This document shows positions 24,508 through 32,972 of a stretch of DNA of 64,000 nt, piece by piece. Source of the stretch: Pseudomonas urmiensis. Its GTDB lineage: Bacteria; Pseudomonadota; Gammaproteobacteria; Pseudomonadales; Pseudomonadaceae. The translations under genes and the position numbers were made by a program. The stretch is from contig NZ_JABWRE020000001.1 in the NCBI RefSeq assembly GCF_014268815.2, positions 2,299,001 through 2,363,000 on the forward strand. Direction: 5' to 3'. A model generated the notes under the pieces. The model was not told the origin of the DNA. It was given only the letters and a program-made list of their open reading frames with translations, and searched no databases. Position 1 is the stretch's first letter. Each line of letters begins with the position of its first letter.

Positions 24508-25152
24508 ATGATTCAGTCCGACCTCGACCTGTTCGGCCCGCAGCCGCAGCGCCTGGCCAGTCACACCGTGCTATTGCCAGGCTTCGCCCTGGGCGACGTC
24601 GAGGCGCTGCTCGATGCCCTGCGCCCGGTGCTGCGGGCCGCACCGTTTCGCCACATGCATACGCCGGGTGGCTTGCGCATGGCGGTAGGCCTGAGCAACT
24701 GCGGCAGCTTGGGTTGGGTCAGTGATCAGCACGGCTATCGCTACAGCCCAATAGACCCTGTCAGCGGCAAACCCTGGCCCGCCCTGCCCCAGGTTTTGTT
24801 GGCGCTCGCTGCCCGGGCCGCCAGTGCAGCAGGGTTCGACGACTTCGTGCCCGACGCGTGCTTGGTCAACCATTATTTGCCCGGGACGCGTTTGAGCCTG
24901 CACCAGGACCGAGACGAGCACGACTTCGGTCAGCCTATCGTGTCGGTCAGTCTGGGCTTGCCGGCGGTATTTCTGTTTGGCGGGCTACAGCGCGCCGATC
25001 GTACCCAGCGCATTGCCCTGAACCATGGCGATGTACTGGTCTGGGGTGGCGAGGATCGATTGCGCTTTCATGGCGTATTGCCCATCAAGCCCGGCGTGCA
25101 TGAACGCCTGGGTGAGCGGCGGATCAACCTGACTTTGCGTAAGGCGGGGTGA
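24508..25152 (+). CDS. alkB: AlkB-type DNA demethylase (2-oxoglutarate/Fe(II) dioxygenase)
   Basis: This 214-residue protein, close to the 216 of E. coli AlkB, repairs N-alkylated bases (1-methyladenine, 3-methylcytosine) by oxidative demethylation. The iron-binding HxD is in SLHQDRDEHDFG, the distal His in RLRFHGVLPI, and the 2-oxoglutarate-binding Arg region is near the end (ERRINLTLRKAG). YSPIDPVSGKPWPALP and CLVNHYLPGTRL match the nucleotide-recognition lid and core strand. I chose the ATG at 24508, giving the family length; an upstream in-frame ATG at 24460 would add 16 residues. It stands alone between the curlin terminator and a convergent gene. Confidence 0.95.
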   Translation: MIQSDLDLFGPQPQRLASHTVLLPGFALGDVEALLDALRPVLRAAPFRHMHTPGGLRMAVGLSNCGSLGWVSDQHGYRYSPIDPVSGKPWPALPQVLLALAARAASAAGFDDFVPDACLVNHYLPGTRLSLHQDRDEHDFGQPIVSVSLGLPAVFLFGGLQRADRTQRIALNHGDVLVWGGEDRLRFHGVLPIKPGVHERLGERRINLTLRKAG

Positions 25153-25189
25153 TATCGCTGCTCACTTAAGACCGGCGTCGTCTGTTTTG

Positions 25190-25206
25190 GGGCCGCTGTG
25201 CGGCCC
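25190..25206. terminator. Hairpin between convergent alkB and PpiC-type genes
   Basis: GGGCCGC, loop TGT, GCGGCCC: a perfect 7-bp stem. On the minus strand it is followed by CAAAACAGAC, on the plus strand by no T-run. It lies between the two convergent stop codons. Confidence 0.5.
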
Positions 25207-25248
25207 TATTGGCAAGTGATCCTGTGAGCTCAGCAACTGCAACCTCGA

Positions 25249-26187
25249 TCAGCTACCTTCAACCACCTTGTTCAACGCCGCGCCATCGATACTCAACGTC
25301 GCGCTGTCGAACATGCCCTCGACATAGGCCTTGGCCAACTGCTCCTGACGCTGGGCACGCAACACCTCGCGCAAACGCGGAGCAACTTCTTCCAACGTTG
25401 CCGTGCGCGCCGGCTCCTGGCTGACCAGCTTGATGATGTGATAGCCCGCAGCACTTTGCACCGGCTCGCTGACACCGCCTTGCTTAAGTTTGGGTACCAC
25501 CCCGCGCACCTCCGGCAACAACCCCGCTAGAGGCTGCAACCCGGTATCGCCGCCTTGCGCCGCGGTGCCTTCATCCTGCGAGTGCTCCCGCGCCAGTGCG
25601 GCAAAGTCAGCGTCGCTGGCTTGCGCCTGCTTGGCCAGTGCCTGGGCCTGCTTGCGTACTGCCTCGTCATCCTTGGGGTTCTCCACCCGTAGGAAGATCT
25701 GGCTCAGGCGATAACGCACAGGCAATTGCAAGCCCGCCTTGCCATTGTCGTAGGCCTGCTGCAACTGCGCGTCACTGGGGTAATCGTCGGGCACCTTGCT
25801 GACCGAGCTCAGGTAGTCGCGCAAGACGATTTGCTCGGTCGCCGCGCGGGTCTGGGTCAAGATCTCAGGTCGTTGCGGCCAGCCCTGGGTTTGTGCCTGC
25901 TGGAACAGCGCCTTCTCCGCCAGACGTGCACGAATCCATGCTTCCAATGCTGGCCGATCGTTGCGCAACTGGTTGCGCGCATCCTCAGGCAATAGCGCCA
26001 GCAGTGCCTTGAGTTCATCACTGCCCACGTGTTGATCGCCCAGCCGCGCCAAGGTCGGCCCGCTGTCGGCAGCCGGCGCAGTACGCGCCGCTGCCACTGG
26101 CTCATCCCCTGGGCGTAGCGCCAAGGTCACAGCCACAGCAATCACGGCCAGCGCCCCGGCGCCGGCCCAGAGGGTGCGCGCGCTCAA
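25249..26187 (-). CDS. Membrane-anchored PpiC-type peptidyl-prolyl isomerase
   Basis: This protein of about 312 residues has an N-terminal membrane anchor (TLWAGAGALAVIAVAVTLAL), an SurA/NifM-like helical chaperone part (TLARLGDQHVGSDELKALLALLPEDAR...) and a parvulin rotamase domain. Rotamase motifs are YRLSQIFLRVENP, DFAALAREHSQDEGTAAQGGDTGL and VSEPVQSAAGYHIIKL. It should help fold exported proteins in the periplasm, anchored to the inner membrane. The start is uncertain: I favour a TTG at 26187 whose last bases overlap the stop codon of the YbjN-like gene; the longer open frame reads through that gene. Both genes run together on the minus strand and probably form an operon. Confidence 0.85.
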   Translation of the reverse strand: MSARTLWAGAGALAVIAVAVTLALRPGDEPVAAARTAPAADSGPTLARLGDQHVGSDELKALLALLPEDARNQLRNDRPALEAWIRARLAEKALFQQAQTQGWPQRPEILTQTRAATEQIVLRDYLSSVSKVPDDYPSDAQLQQAYDNGKAGLQLPVRYRLSQIFLRVENPKDDEAVRKQAQALAKQAQASDADFAALAREHSQDEGTAAQGGDTGLQPLAGLLPEVRGVVPKLKQGGVSEPVQSAAGYHIIKLVSQEPARTATLEEVAPRLREVLRAQRQEQLAKAYVEGMFDSATLSIDGAALNKVVEGS

Positions 26188-26660
26188 GAGACGCGCGCCG
26201 TTGCAGAGCCTGCCTCGGTTGGGGCCTGGTCGGCCACGTTGCGGCTGTAGTCGCGCAGGTAGACGATGAACTCTTGCAGCAGGCGGTCCCACAGCAGCAG
26301 GCTGCCCAGCAGGTGTTTTTCGCTGACACCGTCTGCGACTACCACATCCTTCTCCATCACCAGGAACTCGCCCTGCACCGACAACCGGGCAAAACGGCGG
26401 CTGGCGTTCCAGCGCTCGGCCAGCCCCCCGGGCAGCTCACCCTGGATACGCAAGGCGCAGCTGAAGGTGAAATCGAGGAACTCGCCTTCCTTGTTCGGCG
26501 CACGATTACCAAACCGCACGGCATAGCCCACGCCCTGGCTGGCACTGAGCAACTGCACCACAGCGTTCTGCTCGCTGCGGTTGACCCGGCAACCGGCGTC
26601 TTGCAGCAACTGGGTGAGGGAGTCGGCGCTAACGGTTTCGATCAGGGTGACTTCGGTCAT
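26184..26660 (-). CDS. YbjN domain protein
   Basis: This 158-residue protein reads as a YbjN/type III-secretion-chaperone-like fold: VTLIETVSADSLTQLLQDAGCRV, then GYAVRFGNR, FLDFTFSCALRIQG, ERWNASRRFARLSVQGEFLVMEKDVVV and a long C-terminal helix. YbjN-type proteins are thought to bind partner proteins, and their exact function is unsettled. There is no signal peptide. The ATG at 26660 is preceded by AAGGAAG. Its stop overlaps the TTG start I give for the next gene. The 340-bp gap upstream holds a REP pair and no gene. Confidence 0.8.
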   Translation of the reverse strand: MTEVTLIETVSADSLTQLLQDAGCRVNRSEQNAVVQLLSASQGVGYAVRFGNRAPNKEGEFLDFTFSCALRIQGELPGGLAERWNASRRFARLSVQGEFLVMEKDVVVADGVSEKHLLGSLLLWDRLLQEFIVYLRDYSRNVADQAPTEAGSATARVS

Positions 26661-26817
26661 GTGTCGTCTTCCTTGTGATGAGGCAATGCATAGCTCAGAA
26701 ATTGCCCGCTACCTGGGCAATGCGCTCTAGCGTAGCTGTTGCACCCAGCACCGGCCTTACTACCTTGGGAATAATCCCTTGCTGATCGACAACGGTTTCT
26801 CTGTTGGCCAGGCCGCC

Positions 26818-26880
26818 CTCATCGCGGGGCAAAGCCGAACACCGACTGGCGTGGGAGCGGGCTTGCCCCGCGATGAGGCC
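26818..26880. repeat. REP pair (inverted) upstream of the YbjN gene
   Basis: Two REP cores in inverted orientation with matching flanks (CTCATCGCGGGGCAA and TTGCCCCGCGATGAGG). The remainder of the gap 26661-27000 contains only ordinary sequence where promoters of the two divergent genes must lie. Confidence 0.85.
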
Positions 26881-27000
26881 AGCCCGCTTGGAGTAAAGGC
26901 TTTGCGTCGCAGCGCCCGGCCGCTGCGTGCAATATTCTTCAATACGCCCAAGCGATGACGCTTGAGACTAGGGCTTTCGCCACCGGAGCCAGCCTAGTCC

Positions 27001-27621
27001 ATGGAGCAATTTCTGATTGTCGCCGCCGCCCACTTTCTCGCCTTGCTCTCACCAGGCCCGGACTTCTTCCTGGTAGCACGTACCTCAGCCAGCGCTGGCT
27101 GGCGGGTGGCCAGCGGTGCTTGCCTGGGCATCGCGCTGGCCAATGGCGTGTTCATCGGCGCAGCCTTCGCTGGGGTAGCAATACTGCGCGAAGGCAGTGC
27201 GCTGTTCATGGCCCTGCAGTTGGCTGGCTGCGCCTATCTGTTGTACATCGGCAAAGTGTTCCTGCGTCATGCCGGGCAGAACGCCCTGGATAACCTTCAA
27301 GCCAGCGCAGCACGGGCGACCCCGGGCTGGTTGGCAAGCCTGGCAATGGGCTTTGCCTCGGGCATTCTCAACCCGAAGAACGCGCTGTTCTACGCAAGCC
27401 TGGCGAGCATGCTGGCCAGCAGCAGCGCAGGCTGGAAAATCGCCTACGCCTGCTGGATGTGCGCCATTGTCTTGCTGTGGGACCTGCTGGTAGCAATGAG
27501 CATCGGCAATCGCCGGGTACTGCGCCGCTTCAGCCGCGCCCTGCCCTGGCTCGAGCGCGCCTCGGGGATCATGCTGATCCTGCTGGCCAGCGCCGTACTC
27601 ATTCACCTGGCGCTGGGCTGA
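27001..27621 (+). CDS. LysE/RhtB-family amino-acid exporter
   Basis: This 206-residue inner-membrane protein has about six hydrophobic helices and the family N-terminus FLIVAAAHFLALLSPGPDFFLVARTSASAGWRVASGACLGI, whose PGPDF motif is diagnostic. MGFASGILNPKNALFYASL is the conserved central helix. Members export amino acids, homoserine lactones or amines by proton antiport; the substrate cannot be read from sequence. The ATG at 27001 has only a weak ribosome-binding site. Its 3' end overlaps the 3' end of the convergent phosphatase gene by 23 bp. Confidence 0.9.
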   Translation: MEQFLIVAAAHFLALLSPGPDFFLVARTSASAGWRVASGACLGIALANGVFIGAAFAGVAILREGSALFMALQLAGCAYLLYIGKVFLRHAGQNALDNLQASAARATPGWLASLAMGFASGILNPKNALFYASLASMLASSSAGWKIAYACWMCAIVLLWDLLVAMSIGNRRVLRRFSRALPWLERASGIMLILLASAVLIHLALG

Positions 27622-28294
27622 GCAACACCAGCCGGTTCATGTCCAGCAGGCTGAAGTGGCCGCTGCTCCAGCCCCCGGTGTCCAGGTGCCAGACATTGCC
27701 CAACTGTTTGACCTGCAGCACCGGGGTGTGGCCGACCAGCAGCGCTGCCAGGCCTTGCACCCGCTGCGTGTCGCCCTCCTTGAGCCGACGTCGCGACCAT
27801 TGGCAGACTTCGCGAACCTGCGGGTCATCCTCGGCCTGAAGCCGCCTACGCAGGGTCGGCCAGTCGGCGAACGGGCTGTCGGCATGCAGCAGGCCGATCA
27901 AGCCCGCCTCGGTCGGTACCTCCAGGGCAAGCGGCAGATTGGCGAACACCTCGACAAAGCGCAGCTGCTCGCTGCTGGGCAGATCGAGAAACCAGCCACC
28001 GCCGGCAGCGCGGTACATGTCCAGATCCAAGCGCCCACCGCGCAGATAGGTAACGGCCAAGGCTTCGTGATTGCCCTGCACCGGATGAAACCAGGGCTGG
28101 GCCAACCAGTGCAGCGCCTGTTCACTGTGCGGCCCGCGATCGACCAGGTCGCCGACACTGAACAGGCGGTCGACTAGCGGGTTGAAACCGACCGCATCCA
28201 GGCATCGCTGCAAGCGCGCGAAGTGCCCGTGGATATCGCCCACGGCCAGGTCGCGCCCTTTGCTATTGGCTGCTAGCCGGCGAAAAAGCGTCAT
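27599..28294 (-). CDS. Metallophosphatase, PrpA/ApaH-like serine/threonine phosphatase
   Basis: This 231-residue protein has the metallophosphoesterase motifs GDIHG (AVGDIHGHFARL), GDLVDRGP (FSVGDLVDRGPHSE), GNHE (VQGNHEALAV), then LLHAD and LVGHTP. That order is typical of bacterial PrpA-like protein phosphatases related to phage lambda phosphatase. It removes phosphate from Ser/Thr or from nucleotides, using two metal ions. There is no signal peptide, so it is cytoplasmic. It stands alone, convergent with the LysE gene and divergent from the next gene. The physiological substrate is unknown. Confidence 0.9.
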   Translation of the reverse strand: MTLFRRLAANSKGRDLAVGDIHGHFARLQRCLDAVGFNPLVDRLFSVGDLVDRGPHSEQALHWLAQPWFHPVQGNHEALAVTYLRGGRLDLDMYRAAGGGWFLDLPSSEQLRFVEVFANLPLALEVPTEAGLIGLLHADSPFADWPTLRRRLQAEDDPQVREVCQWSRRRLKEGDTQRVQGLAALLVGHTPVLQVKQLGNVWHLDTGGWSSGHFSLLDMNRLVLLSPAPGE

Positions 28295-28372
28295 GGCATC
28301 GTTCCTCTGCTACTGCGCCAACGCCAGGCGTAGAATGAAAGCACACGCAGTCAGCAAAACCGGAGGTGCATC

Positions 28373-28888
28373 ATGCGTTCTGTACTTGCCTGTGCCGTAC
28401 TGATGGTGCTGGCATTCGACAGCATGGCACAAGGCACCCCGACCGCGCAGGTCGAGGTGCGTTTCGATCATCCGGAAAAATTCCGCGATGCCAGCCTCAA
28501 CAGCCAAGGCTACGAGCGTGGCGCCGATGAGCAGGTGATGAAGGCGCTCAGTGCTCATCTGCAAAAACTCGGTCAACGCTACCTGCAACCCGGTCAGCAG
28601 CTGCGCATCGACATCCGCGACATCGACCTGGCGGGTCGCTACGAGCCATGGAACAGCTACGCCTACGATGTGCGCTTCATGCGCGAGATCACTTGGCCGA
28701 CCATCGAGCTGAACTACACCTTGAGCCAACCGGGAAAACCCGATCAGCAGGCCCAAGAGCGAGTCAGCGACAAGATGTACTTGAGTCGTCCGGGCCGCCA
28801 GGTCAGCAGCAGCGACCGCTTGTTTGCCGAAAAAGCCATGCTCGACGACTGGTTCCGCCAGCGCTTTGCGCCCAAGCCGACCTCTTGA
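28373..28888 (+). CDS. DUF3016 periplasmic protein
   Basis: This 171-residue protein has a signal peptide (MRSVLACAVLMVLAFDSMA, then QGTPTAQVEVRF). The mature part, with VRFDHPEKFRDASL, LRIDIRDIDLAGRYEPW and WPTIELNYTL near the centre, matches the DUF3016 pattern. The C-terminus is basic (DDWFRQRFAPKP). The ribosome-binding site is GGAGG and the start at 28373 is clear. Function unknown; the protein should be in the periplasm. It is a single gene divergent from the phosphatase. Confidence 0.85.
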   Translation: MRSVLACAVLMVLAFDSMAQGTPTAQVEVRFDHPEKFRDASLNSQGYERGADEQVMKALSAHLQKLGQRYLQPGQQLRIDIRDIDLAGRYEPWNSYAYDVRFMREITWPTIELNYTLSQPGKPDQQAQERVSDKMYLSRPGRQVSSSDRLFAEKAMLDDWFRQRFAPKPTS

Positions 28889-29006
28889 GTGAGTAGCACT
28901 TGGCTCATGTTGATCTTCCTTGCGTGGAATTGGCCCGCGTGCACTGGTGTGCACGCTGTGAGCGAGAGTATCCTCGGCGCTCAGCCGTCACCAGGATGGA
29001 TCCAAA

Positions 29007-29750
29007 ATGAAGCTGTGCGCTGTCCAACTTGCCTCTGATAAGGGCGACCTGCAAGCCAATCTCCTGCGCCATGTCCATTGCGTCGAGCAGGCCGTGCGCC
29101 ACGGCGCGCAGGTGGTGGTGTTTCCTGAGCTGTCCCTGAGCGGCTACGAGCCGAGCCTGGCTCGCGAATTGGCCCAGCCGCTGGACACGACGCTCGTCGA
29201 CCCCTTGCAGGTGGTGAGCGACCGCCACGGCGTGGTCATCGCGTTCGGACTACCGCTGGCGACAGCGGCAGGCGTGCAAATCGCTATGGCTGTACTGCGC
29301 CCTGATCAACCTCGCCTGGGGTATGCCAAGCAACGCTTGCATGCCGATGAGCTGGCGTTCTTCGTCGCTGGCGATCAACCGCTACTGATTGCTGCTGACG
29401 ACCTTCGGCTGGCGCCGGCGATCTGTTATGAATCGATGTTTTTCGAGCACGCACAGCAGGTGTGCCAACTGGGCGCCGAGCTTTACTTGGTCAGCGTGGC
29501 CAAGACTGCCAAAGGCATAAAGGAAGGCTACCAACACTACCCCGAAGTCGCCCGGCGTTTCGCCATGCCGGTAGTGCTGGCCAACTGCATAGGCCCTGCC
29601 GATAGCTTTGTCGGCGCAGGCGGATCGGCTGCCTGGGATGCCCAGGGCAACCTCCTGGCCACCCTGGATGACGTGTCGCCAGGACTGATCGTGCTCGACA
29701 CCCTCACGGGCAAGGCCCAGGCCGTGCCATTGGCCGAGTTGGGGCCATGA
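29007..29750 (+). CDS. Nitrilase-superfamily carbon-nitrogen hydrolase
   Basis: This 247-residue enzyme has the Glu-Lys-Cys triad of the nitrilase superfamily: Glu in VVFPELSLSGYE, Lys in LGYAKQRLHADE and Cys in LAPAICYESMF. AARRFAMPVVLANCIG-like and GGSAAWDAQGNLLATL features complete the fold. Members hydrolyse amides, nitriles or carbamoyl compounds; the length suits aliphatic amidase or omega-amidase-like proteins rather than NAD synthetase fusions. The ATG at 29007 follows a weak GGATCC-like spacer without a strong ribosome-binding site. Its last four bases overlap the next gene (ATGA), suggesting a two-gene operon. Substrate unknown. Confidence 0.9.
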   Translation: MKLCAVQLASDKGDLQANLLRHVHCVEQAVRHGAQVVVFPELSLSGYEPSLARELAQPLDTTLVDPLQVVSDRHGVVIAFGLPLATAAGVQIAMAVLRPDQPRLGYAKQRLHADELAFFVAGDQPLLIAADDLRLAPAICYESMFFEHAQQVCQLGAELYLVSVAKTAKGIKEGYQHYPEVARRFAMPVVLANCIGPADSFVGAGGSAAWDAQGNLLATLDDVSPGLIVLDTLTGKAQAVPLAELGP

Positions 29751-29989
29751 GATACCTGTTGCTGATCCTGGCCAGCTACACCTGCAGCTACTGGCTGGTG
29801 GGCCTGCTGATTCGCGGCCAACTTGCCGATATTGCCCAAGGGCTGCGCCATCGGCCGGATGCGCCAACGCCTGGCCAATACTTGCGCGAAGTCGAGCAGC
29901 ATGCCCGGCGCGCCCATCGCCAATACAGCCTGATGGCCGGTAGCGCCCTAGCACTGGTGATTTGCCTGTTGGCCTATTGGCTTAGTTGA
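29747..29989 (+). CDS. Small membrane protein of unknown function
   Basis: This 80-residue protein has an N-terminal hydrophobic helix (LLLILASYTCSYWLVGLLI), a basic, helical middle (REVEQHARRAHRQYS) and a C-terminal hydrophobic helix (SALALVICLLAYWLS). Two membrane passes with the middle in the cytoplasm are likely. The start overlaps the stop of the nitrilase gene by four bases, so the two are probably translated together. I do not recognise a family. Confidence 0.65.
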   Translation: MRYLLLILASYTCSYWLVGLLIRGQLADIAQGLRHRPDAPTPGQYLREVEQHARRAHRQYSLMAGSALALVICLLAYWLS

Positions 29990-30016
29990 GGGCTTGGCCG
30001 TGCCCCGCGCTGCGGA

Positions 30017-30517
30017 TCAGAAATCCAGCGTCAGACTTTGCCGCCCCTCCAGGGCCAGCAGCAGTTGCTTGGCCGGCAGACCACCGGCAAAGCCGGTCAG
30101 GCTGCCCGAGGCGCCGATCACCCGATGGCAAGGGGCGATGATCGAAATGGGGTTACGGCCATTGGCCGCGCCGACCGCACGTACAGCACTGGGGTTGCCG
30201 ATCTGTCGGGCGATTTCGCTGTAGCTGCGGGTTTCGCCGAACGGAATGGTCAAGAGCGCCGCCCACACCTGGCGCTGGAATTCGGTGCCGACAAAGTCCA
30301 AATCCAGCTCGAAGCGCTGCCGTTGGCCGGCAAAATACTCGCCTAGCTGAAGTGCAGTCTCTTGCAACAGCGGATGCTCGTCATCGCGCTGAAGCTCGCC
30401 CAGACGCACACGATTCTCCCGCTCCTCCTGCCATAACACCGCGGCCAGCCGATTACCCCGCGCAACCAGGGTCAAGGTGCCAACGGGCGATTGCATGAGG
30501 GTGAATGCGCAAGACAT
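30017..30517 (-). CDS. ogt: Methylated-DNA--[protein]-cysteine S-methyltransferase
   Basis: This 166-residue suicide repair protein moves methyl groups from O6-methylguanine to its own cysteine. The active site PCHRVIGA is at the C-terminal third, preceded by AANGRNPISIIA. GETRSYSEIARQIGNPSAVRAVG is the DNA-binding helix-turn-helix with its Arg finger. The N-terminal half is of the short Ogt type, without an Ada domain. I chose the ATG at 30517 over an upstream TTG. It is the second alkylation-repair gene in the window, 5 kb from alkB, but the two are not in one operon. Confidence 0.95.
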   Translation of the reverse strand: MSCAFTLMQSPVGTLTLVARGNRLAAVLWQEERENRVRLGELQRDDEHPLLQETALQLGEYFAGQRQRFELDLDFVGTEFQRQVWAALLTIPFGETRSYSEIARQIGNPSAVRAVGAANGRNPISIIAPCHRVIGASGSLTGFAGGLPAKQLLLALEGRQSLTLDF

Positions 30518-30589
30518 GACCAATACCTAGGTAACAACGTGTTCGGCGAACTTTACCTGCAAATGCCTGCAACGGCACCTGGGCAGCGC

Positions 30590-31003
30590 TCAGGTTTCAG
30601 CACGCGAATCTCGCTTGCGCCGCTCAAGCCCCAACGCGATACCCACCAGCGCGATCGCCAGGGTGTAGGCAAAAAGCCCCAGGTTAACCCCCAGGATCAT
30701 CTTCTCTGAGCCGTCCGAGAGCACCATCGAGCCACCGTAGCCATCACGCAACCAGTACGCCATCAAGAAGCCGCCGGTGACGAAGGCGGTCAGCAGGCTG
30801 GCCAGGCGCAGATTATCCTTGACCCAGACCAGCCAGACGCTGAACACCCCAAGCGCGGTATTGGTGAACAATTGCCAGGTCTCATGCAGGCGCGCATGCG
30901 GCGCCCACGCCTGATTGAAGACATGGCTGTCATTGACCTCGAGAATCGGCACGATGACGGCGTAGAAGACTATGCCAACGGTCACCAAGAGCTTCGCAAC
31001 CAC
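30590..31003 (-). CDS. Four-helix membrane protein of unknown function
   Basis: This 137-residue protein starts at GTG 31003, behind GGGAGG; an upstream in-frame start would add basic sequence with no ribosome-binding site. Four hydrophobic segments are seen: KLLVTVGIVFYAVIVPIL, QLFTNTALGVFSVWLVWV, LASLLTAFVTGGFLMAYWL and LGVNLGLFAYTLAIALVGIAL. The loop after the first has VFNQAWAPHARLHETWQ. I do not recognise a named domain. The C-terminus is basic (ERRKRDSRAET), probably cytoplasmic. Single gene. Confidence 0.72.
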   Translation of the reverse strand: MVAKLLVTVGIVFYAVIVPILEVNDSHVFNQAWAPHARLHETWQLFTNTALGVFSVWLVWVKDNLRLASLLTAFVTGGFLMAYWLRDGYGGSMVLSDGSEKMILGVNLGLFAYTLAIALVGIALGLERRKRDSRAET

Positions 31004-31109
31004 CTCACCACCTCCCTGTTCGTGACTTGGGCGTTTCCTGCCCTGGCGTGCACTGTAGCTGCTAGCTGCCCGCACAGCCACCTGGCGACATGGCTAGGTG
31101 TATGCGCGA

Positions 31110-31406
31110 TCAATCCTCTTCAGTCAATTCACACACACCGTTGGCGCCGCCTTTACCGGTGTAGGAGACGCTCGGCGAGCCATCGGGGCTGACGGTCAGG
31201 GAAATAGTCACACCACTACCCTTGGCCTCGAAATAGTTGTCGTTGAACTTCTTCAGCTTGGCCTCCTTGCCGTTGATGTAGATCGGCCCGCCTTCGTCGG
31301 CATGTACTTCGATGTCGCCAGGGCATGTGGCGTTGACCAGTGGAATCTGCGCCTGGGCCAGCCCGGCTAGGCAAGCCAGCACTGCACCCAACAGAACATG
31401 CCTCAT
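31110..31406 (-). CDS. Small secreted protein of unknown function
   Basis: This 98-residue protein begins at the ATG at 31406, right after AGGAGG. The signal peptide (MRHVLLGAVLACLAGLAQA) is followed by QIPLVNATCPGDIEVHADEGGPIYINGKEAKLKKFND. The mature part is about 79 residues with two cysteines (TCPGDI and GVCELTEED) that could form a disulfide, and an acidic C-terminus. No family recognised. It is in a part of the window with small, weakly similar genes close to an integrase remnant. Confidence 0.7.
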   Translation of the reverse strand: MRHVLLGAVLACLAGLAQAQIPLVNATCPGDIEVHADEGGPIYINGKEAKLKKFNDNYFEAKGSGVTISLTVSPDGSPSVSYTGKGGANGVCELTEED

Positions 31407-31545
31407 ACAACCTCCTGATTCGCTCCAGTGCAGAAGCTTCAGCAATAGCCCACCTAAGGACAACGCGCCAATCCCAGCCACAGATAGCCACCAAGTCGAT
31501 CAGCGCGATGACGCTGCCACTGGGCTCGGCCCTAGGCACTGATGC

Positions 31546-31574
31546 ATAAAAAAGCCCCGGCACTTGCCAGGGCT
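31546..31574 (-). terminator. Intrinsic terminator of the membrane-protein gene
   Basis: On the minus strand AGCCCTGGCA and TGCCGGGGCT pair over 10 bp (one G-T) around a 2-nt loop and are followed by a T-run. It lies about 45 nt after the stop codon of the gene at 31617-31979. Confidence 0.85.
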
Positions 31575-31616
31575 GAAAAACGACCAAGCCCGACTCGTTC
31601 GCCGGGCTGCGAAGGT

Positions 31617-31979
31617 TTAGTTGGACGGCTGGCGACTGTGGTGCCAATAGAGGTACAGCAGTCCAAGCGGGGCGATAAAGATCGCCAGGAACCAGCACAC
31701 GAACATCGTGAAGAACTTGGCAGCCAGCATGAACAACGCGTTCACGAAGAATACGTTGCGCCCCATGATGAAACCCACCGTGCTCTCGTACACGAACCTT
31801 GAGTAGGGATAGAGCAACGTGCTCACCACGGAAATGGCAACGGTGGCGAAGTCAAGCCCGAGGGGAGCACGTGACTTCATGTAAATGAAAAAGGCCGCGA
31901 AGAGTGCGCCGAAAAACAATTGACGAGCGTAATAGCTAGGCGTCAGACCGCCAAAGGACATAGCAAGAAAGTTGCGCAT
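31617..31979 (-). CDS. Small polytopic membrane protein of unknown function
   Basis: This 120-residue protein is strongly hydrophobic: LFFGALFAAFFIYM, FATVAISVVSTLLYPYSRFVY, and a long C-terminal stretch VFFVNALFMLAAKFFTMFVCWFLAIFIAPLGLLYLYW ending in a basic tail (HHSRQPSN). Three or four passes are likely. The start at 31979 is followed by MRNFLAMSFGG; a strong intrinsic terminator is downstream. No family recognised. The first of several accessory genes next to an integrase fragment. Confidence 0.65.
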   Translation of the reverse strand: MRNFLAMSFGGLTPSYYARQLFFGALFAAFFIYMKSRAPLGLDFATVAISVVSTLLYPYSRFVYESTVGFIMGRNVFFVNALFMLAAKFFTMFVCWFLAIFIAPLGLLYLYWHHSRQPSN

Positions 31980-32228
31980 AAGATCCGTCTCAAGGTTTCA
32001 AAGGGCCGGTATTTTAGCAGCCTGGCCGTGTCAGTAAAGTCTTGATACAGACAGGCTGGGTAGACGAAGGAGAGCGACAAAGAGATAAGTGGAGAACGGC
32101 TGCTGACCGCCGTTCACCAAGACCGAGCAGGTGCGTACGTGTGGCAACAGCGTTAGCCCGCCGCCGATGGCAGCACTGGCGCGAGCCGATGATCCATGGC
32201 CGACGGTATCGGAACTCGCGAGTGTTGC

Positions 32229-32537
32229 CTAGGAATCTCGGCGCTTGCCAACGACGACCGCGCCGCGGGTGATCGAGAATCCGACGTCCCCTACGTAATT
32301 GCCAGTCGTTTGTGTGCATGACTCGGACCGCCCCATCGCAATCGGTACCACGTTGATAACGTCGTAGCCGGCGTGATCAAAGTCTTCGTACATTTTTTGT
32401 AAGTGCGCCGCGTACTCATCAAAATCCACGACCTTCTGATTGTGCACAACTTCGACCTTGTTCCCGAAGAGCCCGGCTGGCTTGGTTCCTGATTCCAGTG
32501 ATGCGTAGAACCAGCGCGTGACAAACTTTCCTGACAT
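32229..32537 (-). CDS. Small protein of unknown function, in accessory islet
   Basis: This 102-residue protein has a good ribosome-binding site (AGGAGG) before the ATG at 32537. It is not hydrophobic, with MSGKFVTRWFYASLESGTKP at the start, DFDEYAAHLQKMYEDFDHAGYDVINVVPIAMG in the middle and basic residues at the end. I recognise no domain. It lies between the membrane-protein gene and the integrase remnant, in sequence with less GC-rich codon choice than the flanks, which suggests recent acquisition. The spans 31980-32228 and 32538-32621 hold nothing I can name. Confidence 0.6.
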   Translation of the reverse strand: MSGKFVTRWFYASLESGTKPAGLFGNKVEVVHNQKVVDFDEYAAHLQKMYEDFDHAGYDVINVVPIAMGRSESCTQTTGNYVGDVGFSITRGAVVVGKRRDS

Positions 32538-32621
32538 AGAACCTCCTGTAAGCGGAACCCAACGATATCAAATGAGTGGCGCCAATCAATCGCCACGATT
32601 CGATAGGCTACCCTTCGTCGC

Positions 32622-32972
32622 ATGGCGTCCAAGTCGGCCCACCCGACCAGTCGCTTCGTGTTCCAACCTGGCAAAGGTGGGCTGTGGATCAACGAGCCAA
32701 GTGTTACAATCCGCCACTTCAAATCGGCGCTGAAGGCGCTGAACATCCGTGAACGCCGTCAGTACGACACCCGCCACACCTACGCAACCATGTGCCTGAT
32801 GCCTGGGATGAACCCCGCGTTCATCGCGAGCCAGCTTGGCCACAGCGTCGAGATGTTGCTCTCTACCTACGCGAAATGGATCAGCTCCTCCTCGGACTGG
32901 AGGGAGCTGGAGAAGCTGCCGCCCCGCGTCGAATTGGCCCAAAATTGGCCCAAGACTGACGACAGGGCCTAA
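32622..32972 (+). pseudogene. Tyrosine recombinase (phage integrase) C-terminal remnant
   Basis: About 116 residues carry the catalytic C-terminal end of a phage integrase: the box II region (DTRHTYATMCLMPGMNPAFIASQLGHSVEML) with Arg-His and the second His, then the tyrosine in STYAKW. The N-terminal core-binding and arm-binding domains and the first catalytic Arg are missing. Sequence before 32622 does not read as integrase, so this is a truncated relic of a lost prophage or island. No tRNA and no clear attachment-site repeat were seen next to it. Confidence 0.8.

Noticed and set aside
26760..26951. Minus-strand open frame of 63 codons upstream of the YbjN gene
   Set aside because: Most of it is translated REP sequence (SSRGKPAPT is a typical REP read-through).
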